Position numbers and translations under genes: made by a program. From contig NZ_NMUL01000022.1 in assembly GCF_002234595.1 (NCBI RefSeq), positions 104,913-168,912 of the forward strand: a DNA stretch of 64,000 nucleotides. Reading direction: 5' to 3'. Position 1 is the first letter of the stretch. The number at the start of each line of letters is the position of its first letter. This DNA comes from Amycolatopsis vastitatis (GTDB lineage Bacteria > Actinomycetota > Actinomycetes > Mycobacteriales > Pseudonocardiaceae). Shown here in pieces: positions 42,423 through 50,238 of this stretch. The notes beneath the pieces were generated by a model. It worked only from the letters and a program-made list of their open reading frames with translations. It did not search any database and had not been told where the DNA came from.

Positions 42423-43523
42423 ATGACCCAAGCACCCCTGCCCGAACCCACCCGGGAGTTCTTCGGCCGCGCCGGTGACGCGGACGTCCACCGGTACACG
42501 CTGGGCCGGCCCGGCGGGCTGACCGTCCGCGTCCTCGACTACGGCGGCGTGATCCAGTCACTGGAAGCGCCGGACCGCGACGGGCGGCCGGGCAACGTCG
42601 TCCTCGGTTTCCCCACCCTCGACGGGTACGTCGCCAACAACCGGCCCGACGCGGCGCGGGTCTTCCTCGGCGCGGTGATCGGCCGGTTCGCCAACCGGAT
42701 CGGCGGCGGCACGTTCACCCTCGACGGCGTCCTGCACCGGGTGCCGGTGAACAACGGCAAGAACAGCCTGCACGGCGGCCCCGAAGGGTTCGACACGCGC
42801 GTGTGGTCGGCGGCCGGGTTCGCCGACGCCGACGGCGCCGGGCTGCGGCTCACCCTGGTCAGCCCGGACGGCGACCAGGGCTACCCCGGCCGGCTCACCA
42901 CCGAGGTGACCTACCGCGTCGACCCGCGCGACCGGCTGCGCATCACCTACCGCGCGGCCACCGACGCGCCGACGGTCGTCAACCTGACCAACCACACGTA
43001 CTGGAACCTGGCCGGCGAAGGCTCCGGGGACGTCCACGAGCACTGGCTGGCGATCAACGCGAGCCGGTTCTGCCCGGCCGACGAAGGCCTGCTGCCCGCC
43101 GGCGACCCGGTGCCGGTCGAGGGCACGCCGTTCGACTTTCGCGCCGCGACGCCGATCGGCGCCCGCCTCGGCGAGCCCGACCCCCAGCTGGTGATCGGGC
43201 AGGGCTACGACCACAACTGGGTGCTCGACGACGGCTCGCCGTTCGCCGCCCGGGCGTGGGACCCGGCGTCCGGCCGCCTGCTCACGATGTGGACGACCGA
43301 GCCGGGCCTGCAGTTCTATTCCGGCAACTTCCTGACCGCGGACCTGGCCGGCACCGGTGGCCGGCCGTACCACCGCGGCGCGGGGTTCGCGCTGGAGGCC
43401 CAGCACTTCCCGGACTCCCCGAACCGCCCGGACTTCCCCAGCACCGTGCTGCGGCCGGGCGAGGTCTACCGGCAGGAGACGGTCTACGAGCTGGCCACGG
43501 CGGACGGCCCACCGGTGGCGTGA
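42423..43523 (+). CDS. galM: Aldose 1-epimerase (galactose mutarotase)
   Basis: This 366-residue protein has the GalM beta-sandwich signatures FANRIGGGTFTLDG, NNGKNSLHGGPEGFD (a His of the active site), NLTNHTYWNL (second His) and a late Glu in FALEAQHFPDSPN. It interconverts alpha and beta anomers of galactose, glucose or related aldoses in the cytosol. GGAGG lies about eight bases before the ATG. The LacI-type palindrome just upstream points to sugar-responsive control. Its last codons and stop are repeated 62 bp downstream. Confidence 0.9.
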   Translation: MTQAPLPEPTREFFGRAGDADVHRYTLGRPGGLTVRVLDYGGVIQSLEAPDRDGRPGNVVLGFPTLDGYVANNRPDAARVFLGAVIGRFANRIGGGTFTLDGVLHRVPVNNGKNSLHGGPEGFDTRVWSAAGFADADGAGLRLTLVSPDGDQGYPGRLTTEVTYRVDPRDRLRITYRAATDAPTVVNLTNHTYWNLAGEGSGDVHEHWLAINASRFCPADEGLLPAGDPVPVEGTPFDFRAATPIGARLGEPDPQLVIGQGYDHNWVLDDGSPFAARAWDPASGRLLTMWTTEPGLQFYSGNFLTADLAGTGGRPYHRGAGFALEAQHFPDSPNRPDFPSTVLRPGEVYRQETVYELATADGPPVA

Positions 43524-43598
43524 GCGACAACCGCGGCGCCGTCACCGGCGACATGAACGACCACCGCCGTCGGCCGGTGGCGTGAGCGACAACCGCGG
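43512..43598 (+). repeat. 25-bp direct repeat including the galM stop
   Basis: An identical 25-bp sequence (starting CCGGTGGCGTGAGCGAC) occurs at 43512-43536 and 43574-43598, 62 bp apart start to start. The first copy contains the end and stop codon of galM, and the second lies in the intergenic region. A partial tandem duplication of the gene end is the simplest origin. Confidence 0.85.
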
Positions 43599-43634
43599 GG
43601 CGGCCGCCGGGCCGCACCGCTACCGTCGCCGACC

Positions 43635-44363
43635 ATGGGAGAGCTTTCCGCCGTCGCCACCGACCTCGCACCCACCGGCACGCTGCGCGCCGCCATCAAC
43701 CTCGGCAACCCGGTGCTCGCGCACGGCACGCCGGCGGAGCCGGGCGGGGTCACGGTCGACCTCGCCCGCGAGGTGGCCGCCCGGCTGGACGTCCCGGTGG
43801 AGTTCGTCTGCTTCGACGCGGCCCGCAAGTCGTTCGAAGCACTGACCTCGGGCGCCGCCGACCTCGCGTTCCTGGCGATCGAACCGGCCCGCGCGGCCGA
43901 GGTGGCCTTCACGGCGCCGTACGTCGTGATCGAAGGCGTGTACGTCGTGCCGCGGGACTCGCCCTTCGCGTCGCCGGCGGAGGTGGACCGTCCGGGCGTC
44001 CGGATCGGGGTGAAGGAGGGGTCGGCCTACGACCTGTACCTCACCAGGACCCTCCGGCACGCGACGATCGTCCGCGGCGAGGACGGCGTCACGGCGTTCG
44101 AGGCCCACGGCCTGGAGGTGGCCGCCGGGATCCGCCGCCCGATGACCGGCTACGCCGCCGCGCACCCGGGAACACGGGTGCTCCCCGAACGGTTCATGGA
44201 GATCCGGCAGGCCGTCGCCACGACCCCGGACCGTCGCCCGGCGACGATCGCGTTCCTGCGCGAACTGGTCGAGGAACTGAAGGCGGCCGGGTTCGTCGCC
44301 GAGGCGCTGCGCCGCGCGGACCAGCCGGACGCTGTCGTCGCCCCGCCCGCCGTGGACGGCTGA
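43635..44363 (+). CDS. Solute-binding protein family 3 domain, no signal peptide
   Basis: This 242-residue protein has the bilobal periplasmic-binding fold of amino-acid ABC transporters (LRAAINLGNPVLA, GVTVDLAREVAARLDVPVEFV, SGAADLAFLAIEPARAAEVAFTAPYV, then VRIGVKEGSAYDLYLTRTL). Unlike exported family members it begins directly with the domain: no signal peptide or lipobox is seen, and no transporter genes adjoin. It may act as a cytosolic ligand-binding or enzyme-like protein. The ATG has only a weak ribosome site. Confidence 0.7.
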   Translation: MGELSAVATDLAPTGTLRAAINLGNPVLAHGTPAEPGGVTVDLAREVAARLDVPVEFVCFDAARKSFEALTSGAADLAFLAIEPARAAEVAFTAPYVVIEGVYVVPRDSPFASPAEVDRPGVRIGVKEGSAYDLYLTRTLRHATIVRGEDGVTAFEAHGLEVAAGIRRPMTGYAAAHPGTRVLPERFMEIRQAVATTPDRRPATIAFLRELVEELKAAGFVAEALRRADQPDAVVAPPAVDG

Positions 44364-44522
44364 CACCCCCATCCGGACGGCTTTCCCGGCCTCGGTCACG
44401 ACCGTCTCGCACCCTGATCGCCATCGTCATCGATGCGACATTGCGCCTTCTCGACGGTCGCAACCGGTGTTACATTCCTCGAGGTACAGGGCGATCCTGC
44501 GGTCGAGACCCGAGGGGCTGCG

Positions 44523-46118
44523 ATGAGGCTTACTCCCAGCGCTCACACCGACTCGTTCTGCCGCGACCGGCTGCCGCCCGGTGACCAGTGGCCGCGGCTG
44601 GTGTTCGACCTGCCGGAACTGCGTTACCCCGACCGGCTCAACGCCGCCACGGCGCTGCTCGACGACACCGTCGCCCGCCTGGGCCCGGACCGGCCCTGCC
44701 TGCGCTCGCCCCATGAGACGTGGACCTACGGCGAGGTCCTGGCCCGCGCCAACCGCATCGCGCACGTCCTCACCGCCGAACTCGGGGTCGTGCCCGGGAA
44801 CCGCGTGCTCCTGCGCGGCACCAACACGCCGTGGCTCGCGGCGTGCTGGCTAGGCGTCCTCAAGGCCGGCGCGGTCGCCGTGACGACCATGCCGATGCTG
44901 CGCCGCCACGAGCTCGACAAGATCGTCGACAAGGCGCGGCCGAGTGTCGCCCTGTGCGACGAGCACCTGCTCGACGAGCTACCACCCAGCCTGCCCGTGG
45001 TGTCCTACGGCGCCGAACTGGCCGAACGCTGCGAACGCCACCCGGCGGCCTTCACCGACGTCCCGACGGCCGCCGACGACGTCGCGCTGCTCGCCTTCAC
45101 CTCCGGCACGACCGGGACCCCGAAGGCGACCATGCACTTCCACCGCGACCTGCTCGCCATCGCCGACACGTTCTCCCGGCACGTCCTGCGGCCGGCCTCC
45201 GGCGACCTGTTCTGCGGCACCCCGCCGCTGGCGTTCACCTTCGGGCTGGGCGGCCTGCTGGTGTTCCCGCTGCGCGCCGGCGCCTCCGTGCTCCTGCTAG
45301 AGCGCGCGACGCCGAAGGAACTGGCGTCGATCGTCGCCGAGCGGTCGGTGACCGTGCTGTTCACCGCGCCGACCGCCTACCGCGCGATCCTCGGCGCCGG
45401 CGAGGGGCCGCTGCTGGCCGGGGTGCGCCGCGCGGTCTCCGCCGGGGAAGCACTCCCCGCCACGGTGGCCGAGCAGTACCGCGAGGTCACCGGACGGCCG
45501 CTGATCGACGGGATCGGCAGCACGGAGATGCTGCACGTGTTCATCTCCGCGGCCGACGAGGCGGCTGACAGGGCGGCCCGCCCCGGCCGGACCGGCAAGG
45601 CCGTCCCCGGCTTCCGCGCCGCCGTCCTGGACGCCGACGGCCGTCCGGTGCCGGACGGCACGCCCGGGCTGCTCGCGGTCCAGGGCCCCACCGGCTGCCG
45701 CTACCTCGAGGACCCGAGGCAAACCGACTACGTCCGCGACGGCTGGAACTTCACCGGCGACACCTACGTCCGCGAGCCGGACGGCTACTTCCGGTTCGTC
45801 GCGCGCAGCGACGACATGATCGTCTCCTCCGGTTACAACATCGCCGCCCCCGAGGTCGAAGAGGTGCTGCTGACCCACCCGGACGTCGAGGAGTGCGCGG
45901 TGGTCGGCACGCCCGACCCGGACCGGGGCGCGGTCGTCACCGCGTTCGTCGTGCTGCGGCCCGGCGTCACCCCGGGCCCGGACGTCGTGCACGCCCTGCA
46001 GGAACACGCCAAAGCCGTGGCGGCGCCGTACAAGTACCCGCGCCGGGTGCGGTTCATCGACGAGCTGCCGCGCAACGCGAGCGGGAAGCTCCAGCGGTTC
46101 CTGCTGCGCGAGCGGTGA
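44523..46118 (+). CDS. Aryl-CoA ligase (2-aminobenzoate-CoA ligase-like)
   Basis: This 531-residue adenylate-forming enzyme has FTSGTTGTPKATMHFHRD, PPLAFTFGLGGLLVFPLRAGAS, GIGSTEMLHVF, then DDMIVSSGYNIAAPEVEE and the catalytic Lys in NASGKLQRF. The TFGLGG and GSTEMLHVF regions are typical of benzoate/2-aminobenzoate-CoA ligases. It would activate an aromatic acid with ATP and CoA. The ATG at 44523 is preceded by GAGGGG; the open frame upstream gives no family match. No aromatic-degradation genes adjoin. A strong stem-loop follows its stop. Confidence 0.8.
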   Translation: MRLTPSAHTDSFCRDRLPPGDQWPRLVFDLPELRYPDRLNAATALLDDTVARLGPDRPCLRSPHETWTYGEVLARANRIAHVLTAELGVVPGNRVLLRGTNTPWLAACWLGVLKAGAVAVTTMPMLRRHELDKIVDKARPSVALCDEHLLDELPPSLPVVSYGAELAERCERHPAAFTDVPTAADDVALLAFTSGTTGTPKATMHFHRDLLAIADTFSRHVLRPASGDLFCGTPPLAFTFGLGGLLVFPLRAGASVLLLERATPKELASIVAERSVTVLFTAPTAYRAILGAGEGPLLAGVRRAVSAGEALPATVAEQYREVTGRPLIDGIGSTEMLHVFISAADEAADRAARPGRTGKAVPGFRAAVLDADGRPVPDGTPGLLAVQGPTGCRYLEDPRQTDYVRDGWNFTGDTYVREPDGYFRFVARSDDMIVSSGYNIAAPEVEEVLLTHPDVEECAVVGTPDPDRGAVVTAFVVLRPGVTPGPDVVHALQEHAKAVAAPYKYPRRVRFIDELPRNASGKLQRFLLRER

Positions 46119-46123
46119 GAAGG

Positions 46124-46167
46124 GTGACGGGCCCGCTGCCGAGGTGGGGTGGCGGTGGGCCCGTCAC
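46124..46167 (+). terminator. Terminator hairpin after the aryl-CoA ligase gene
   Basis: GTGACGGGCCC (46124-46134) and GGGCCCGTCAC (46157-46167) form an 11-bp perfect stem around 22 nt that can itself fold. It begins six bases after the ligase stop codon, so it is a likely terminator. Confidence 0.65.
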
Positions 46168-46550
46168 GTCTGGGGGTGCCGGGGACATGCCTCCATCCTA
46201 GCCGGAGATTCGAACAGGTGTTCGCGTCTGTTCAGGTGAATTCCGGCTACGAAAAGTCACCATCCACCCCGGCTTTCCGGCGGCCGCAACACTTCCGGGC
46301 GACAAACAGTCCTCAGTGGACGGTTGCCGAGCACCACAAACGTGACACCGGCGCCGCGAGACACCTCGTCACGCACCCGCCGACACCGCCGCACCGGGCG
46401 ACGCACGCGGGCCGCCGACGGCGGTAGAACGTCGGGCAGCGCCGTGACCTGGCGTGCGGGCATCACCCTGGCGTGCCGCGGAGGCGGTGGCCGGCGCCGG
46501 AACCCGACCCCATAAAGTCTTCGCGCAGCCATCCGGAGGTGAACGCCCGC
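46168..46550 (+). other. Non-coding stretch with a LexA-like box
   Basis: This 383-bp stretch holds no convincing gene; the short open frames are Arg/Pro-rich and lack ribosome sites. TCGAACAGGTGTTCGC at 46210-46225 matches the actinobacterial LexA (SOS) box TCGAAC-N4-GTTCGA in 15 of 16 positions. GACAAACAGTCC at 46301-46312 is the reverse complement of GGACTGTTTGTC at 24494-24505 upstream of the cutinase. GGAGG at 46535-46539 is the ribosome site of the next gene. The box is about 325 bp from that gene, so a long leader or another start would be needed. Confidence 0.45.
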
Positions 46551-47642
46551 GTGCCCGAGGTCGACTACTACGAGGTGCTCGGCGTCCGCCGGGACGCCAC
46601 GGCGGCCGACGTCAAGACGGCCTACCGCCGGCTGGCCAAGACCATGCACCCCGACGGCGGTGGCACGGTCGGCACGTTCCGGCTGCTTCGCGAGGCCTAC
46701 GACGTCCTGAGCGACCCCGTCGCCCGTGCCCGCTACGACTCCGGCGGCGCCACGGTGGTGCCCGTGCCGGTCCGGCCGCGGCCGCGGCGCCGTTTCGGGG
46801 ACGAGCCGGGGTTCGTCCCCGGCCTGCCCGAACTCGACGCCGACGACCTGAGCTGGTGGCACTTCGCGGGCGAGGACACCCGGATGCGGCACGGCAGGCG
46901 GCGCGGGCCCGGGCACGCGCCGGCGGTCGCCGCGGTGGGCGGGATGGTGCTCGTCCTGCTGCCGCTGGTGACCGGGGCCGGGTTCTCCCCGCCGATGCTC
47001 GTCGTCTGGCTGCTGCTGACCGCCGGGACCGCGCTGCTGGTCCAGCGCCTGGCCCGCGGCTACCTGCTGGCGAAAAAGGCCCGGGAAGCGTACGCCGAGG
47101 AGTTCGGCGGCCGGACCGTCTTCGGCGCGCCCGGCACCGAGCGCGACGAGCTGGCCGAGCGGCTCACCGCCGACCTGCTGGAGGGCTACCTGACCCGGCT
47201 GCCCGGCGCGCGCATCTTCCACGGGCTCGCCTGGCCCGGCTCGGTGTTCGCCGACGTCGACCACGCCGTGCTGTGCGGGAAGCGCCTGGTGCTGATCGAG
47301 TCGAAGCTGTGGCTGCCCGGGCACTACGAGACCGCCGGGGACGGCAGGCTGCTGCGCAACGGAAGGCCGTTCCGCGGCGGCGGCAGCCGGCTCGCCGAGA
47401 GCCTCGCCGCCTACCGCGACCTCCTGCCGGGCGTGACCCTGCGCGGCGCGATGGTCGTGTACCCGAGCCGCAGCGGCGACCTGACCACGGCGGACCCCGG
47501 CGACCTGCCCGTCGCGCCGATGACGCCGGAGGAGTTCCTGCACGAGATCGGCGCGTGGCTCGCCGCCGATCCGTCCACAGTGGACCACGAGGCGCTGCGC
47601 ACGCTGCGCGACCAGGTGGTCGGCGGCGGCCGGGCGGCCTGA
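46551..47642 (+). CDS. J-domain / NERD-domain membrane protein
   Basis: This 363-residue protein begins with a complete J-domain (DYYEVLGVRRDATAADVKTAYRRLAKTMHPDGGG, HPD present at about residues 35-37), which should engage a DnaK-type chaperone. Two transmembrane helices follow at about residues 125-170. The C-terminal half is a NERD (nuclease-related) domain with ADVDHAVLCGKRLVLIESKLW, giving the D...ExK pattern of restriction-like nucleases. The GTG at 46551 lies behind GGAGGTGA; GTG 46539 is an alternative. A J-domain fused to a membrane-anchored nuclease-like domain is unusual. Confidence 0.8.
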   Translation: MPEVDYYEVLGVRRDATAADVKTAYRRLAKTMHPDGGGTVGTFRLLREAYDVLSDPVARARYDSGGATVVPVPVRPRPRRRFGDEPGFVPGLPELDADDLSWWHFAGEDTRMRHGRRRGPGHAPAVAAVGGMVLVLLPLVTGAGFSPPMLVVWLLLTAGTALLVQRLARGYLLAKKAREAYAEEFGGRTVFGAPGTERDELAERLTADLLEGYLTRLPGARIFHGLAWPGSVFADVDHAVLCGKRLVLIESKLWLPGHYETAGDGRLLRNGRPFRGGGSRLAESLAAYRDLLPGVTLRGAMVVYPSRSGDLTTADPGDLPVAPMTPEEFLHEIGAWLAADPSTVDHEALRTLRDQVVGGGRAA

Positions 47643-47678
47643 GCCCCGGATCCGGGCGTGCTGCCACACTCACGAGTC

Positions 47679-48341
47679 ATGCGCGCGCTGATCTTCGACT
47701 TCGACGGGCTGCTGGTGGACACCGAAGCCTCGGCCTTCCGCGCCTGGCGGCAGGTGCTGGCCGAGTACGGCGCCGACCTGCCGCTGCCGGCGTGGCAGGC
47801 GGTGATCGGCGGGCAGTCGAGCGTCGCCGCCGTGCTGTCCCACCTGGAACACGCGATCGGGACGGTCGATCGCGAGGCCGTCGTCGCGCGGTGGCGGGAC
47901 ACGAACCGGGCCTTCGCCGCCCGGATGCCCCTCCGGGACGGCGTCGGCGAGTTCCTCTCGGCCGCGCGAGCCGGCGGGCTGCGGCTCGCCGTCGCGTCGG
48001 GCGCGACGCGCGACTGGGTGAGCGAGCACCTGGAGCGGGTCGGGGTGAGCGGCCACTTCGCGGTCGTGTCCGCCTTGGACGAGCACCGGCCCAAGCCCGC
48101 GCCGGATGTCTACCTGGCGGCGCTCGACGCACTCGGGGTGCCCGCCTGCGACACCGTGGCGTTCGAGGACAGCCCGGCCGGCGTCGCCGCCGCGGTCGCG
48201 GCCGGGCTGCGCTGCTTCGCCGTGCCGAACGAGGTGACGTCCGGGCTGGCTTTCCCCGGCGCGGAGCGGGTGCTGACGTCGTTCGTCGCGCTCACGCCGG
48301 GCGATATCGCCCATGATCGATCAAAATGCCACAGACATTGA
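47679..48341 (+). CDS. HAD-superfamily phosphatase (beta-phosphoglucomutase-like)
   Basis: This 220-residue HAD hydrolase has motif I DFDGLLVDTE (nucleophile Asp), motif II VASGATRDW (Ser), a Lys in EHRPKPAPDVY and motif IV FEDSPAGVAAAVAAG. A helical cap sits between motifs I and II as in beta-phosphoglucomutase/phosphatase subfamily members, which act on sugar phosphates. The ATG at 47679 starts the motif-I strand directly; an in-frame GTG at 47658 is less likely. Confidence 0.85.
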   Translation: MRALIFDFDGLLVDTEASAFRAWRQVLAEYGADLPLPAWQAVIGGQSSVAAVLSHLEHAIGTVDREAVVARWRDTNRAFAARMPLRDGVGEFLSAARAGGLRLAVASGATRDWVSEHLERVGVSGHFAVVSALDEHRPKPAPDVYLAALDALGVPACDTVAFEDSPAGVAAAVAAGLRCFAVPNEVTSGLAFPGAERVLTSFVALTPGDIAHDRSKCHRH

Positions 48342-48435
48342 CAGTCCGATGGCCATGATGTGAAGCTCATCAACCAGGATCGAACAAGCTGCGACACTGG
48401 GGGCCAGATGTCGGTGATGCTGGGGCTACGGGCCC
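48338..48435 (+). promoter_or_regulatory. Candidate promoter region of the NRPS operon
   Basis: TTGACA at 48338-48343 is a perfect -35 hexamer overlapping the stop of the HAD gene, but the sequence 16-18 bp downstream has no good -10. The 94-bp region to the ATG at 48436 is the only gap before the four NRPS genes, so their promoter is probably here or inside the HAD gene. Confidence 0.3.
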
Positions 48436-50238
48436 ATGCGGATCGCGCTTTCCTGTCGTGACCTCGCCGCCGACCGGTTGCTCGGCGACGGCGCACGGGT
48501 CTTCGCGCGAGCCCGCGAAGCGGCCGAGGCCGGTCATCGGGTCTTCCTGATCGCCGAGGAGCTGCCACCGTCGAGGCACGACGATCGCGTCGAGTGGGTG
48601 CCGACCGCGCCCGCGCGGCCGGACCACCGCTACTTCACCGAGGCGCACCGCTATGCCGACCGCGTCCTCGACACCCTCCGCACGCTTGGGGACCTGGACG
48701 TCGCCGAGTTCCTGGACGCCGGGGCCGAGGGCCTGACCACGATCCGGGCGAAACGCCTGCTCGGCGAGTTCCCGGGAACCACACTGAGCGTCGTCCGCTG
48801 CCCGTGGTCGACCGCCGCCGACGGACCCGCCGCGTACCGGCCGCTCACCGCGGACCACCAGTTCACCGTGTTCGCCGAGCGCTACTGCGCCGAGCACGCC
48901 GACGTCACGACCACGGTCACGACATCGGTGACGCCCGTCGCGCGCCGGACCGGACCCGGGGTGTGGCGGCTCGGCGCGTACCGGCCGGACGCCGGGATCG
49001 AGACGTTCCTCGAAGCGGCCGCGCTCGTGCTCGACGTCCACCCGGGAACCCGGTTCGAGCTGCGCGGCGAGGACACCCCGACCGATCCGCTCGGCCGGTC
49101 CTATCGCGACCACCTGCGCCGCGGCCTGCCGGAACGTCTCCGCCGCGCGGTCACCTTCGGCGGTCCGCTCCAGGACGAGCCGCTGGGTGCCCGCTGTGTC
49201 CTGCCTGCCGGCGACGCCGAATGCCCCAGCACCGCCGCGTTCGCCCTGTCGCGCGGGTGCACCGTCGTGGCGCCGAAAGGCAGTACCGCGGCCGACGTCG
49301 TCGAGCAGCACGGCGGCGGCATCGTCGTCTCCCCGGACGACCCGGCCGCACTCGCCGAAGCTCTCTCCGCCGAAGCACACCGCGCTGACGCACCGGCGTG
49401 CACCGAGAGCCGGTCGGTGCTCTCCTTCCCGCAGGTCGAGGCCGTCACCACGCCGGTCGCACCCGGGCTGGTGAGCGTCGTGATCCCGCTGTTCGACCAG
49501 GGCCGGTTCCTCTCCGGCGCCCTCGCCTCCGTGCGCGCCGCCGGGTACGACGACATCGAGATCGTGGTGGTCGACGACGGGTCCACCGATCCCGCGACCG
49601 TCGCCGCGTTCGACGCGCTGTCCGATGTGGTCAAGGTGCGCCAGCCCAACGCCGGGCTGTCCGCCGCCCGCAACGCCGGGATCGCCGCGAGCCACGGCTC
49701 CTGCGTCGTGCCGCTCGACGCCGACGACGAGCTGCCGCCGGGCTTCCTCGGCCCCGCCGTCACCGCGCTCGCACGGCATCCGGAACTGTCCTACGTGGTC
49801 GGTAATCTGCGCTACACGGGCCTGCTGGACCACGTCCAGGCCCCGCTCGGGCACGTCGGCGACGTCAGCGTGGTGGTCAACACGCACGGCCGCGCGACCG
49901 GCGTGTTCCGCAAGGAGGCCCTGCACGCCATCGGTGGTTACGACGAGAGCCTGCCCGCGTACGAGGACTGGGACCTGTACCTGCGGCTGGCACGGGCGGG
50001 CTTCGAAGGCGATGTCGCACCGGTCGAGGGCCAGCGGTACCGGCGGCACGCCGGCTCGATGACGTTCGGCCACACCAGCGACGACCGGCGCGAGCTGACC
50101 CAGCTGCTGCTGCGCAGGCACGCGGCGGACCTGCCGCCGGAACGGTCGCTGCCGCTGCTGCTGACGCTGGCCGAGCTGTGGAAATCCGGGTACGAGCCGA
50201 GCGCGTCGGCCCGGCTGCTGGAGGCGCGCGATGGCTGA
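48436..50238 (+). CDS. Two-domain glycosyltransferase (GT4-like plus GT2)
   Basis: This 600-residue protein joins an N-terminal region resembling a GT4/GT-B fold (IRAKRLLGEFPGTTL, AFALSRGCTVVAPKGS, VSPDDPAALAEAL) to a C-terminal family 2 (GT-A) domain. The second domain starts at about residue 345, with SVVIPLFDQGRFL, IEIVVVDDGSTDP, VVPLDADDELP (DxD-like) and AYEDWDLYLRLARAG. Its stop overlaps the first NRPS start by eight bases, so it belongs to that operon and may glycosylate the product. The N-terminal domain may be inactive. Confidence 0.75.
   Translation: MRIALSCRDLAADRLLGDGARVFARAREAAEAGHRVFLIAEELPPSRHDDRVEWVPTAPARPDHRYFTEAHRYADRVLDTLRTLGDLDVAEFLDAGAEGLTTIRAKRLLGEFPGTTLSVVRCPWSTAADGPAAYRPLTADHQFTVFAERYCAEHADVTTTVTTSVTPVARRTGPGVWRLGAYRPDAGIETFLEAAALVLDVHPGTRFELRGEDTPTDPLGRSYRDHLRRGLPERLRRAVTFGGPLQDEPLGARCVLPAGDAECPSTAAFALSRGCTVVAPKGSTAADVVEQHGGGIVVSPDDPAALAEALSAEAHRADAPACTESRSVLSFPQVEAVTTPVAPGLVSVVIPLFDQGRFLSGALASVRAAGYDDIEIVVVDDGSTDPATVAAFDALSDVVKVRQPNAGLSAARNAGIAASHGSCVVPLDADDELPPGFLGPAVTALARHPELSYVVGNLRYTGLLDHVQAPLGHVGDVSVVVNTHGRATGVFRKEALHAIGGYDESLPAYEDWDLYLRLARAGFEGDVAPVEGQRYRRHAGSMTFGHTSDDRRELTQLLLRRHAADLPPERSLPLLLTLAELWKSGYEPSASARLLEARDG

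Noticed and set aside
46149..46515. Small open frames in the gap before the J-domain gene
   Set aside because: Arg/Pro-rich translations, no ribosome sites, no family signal.
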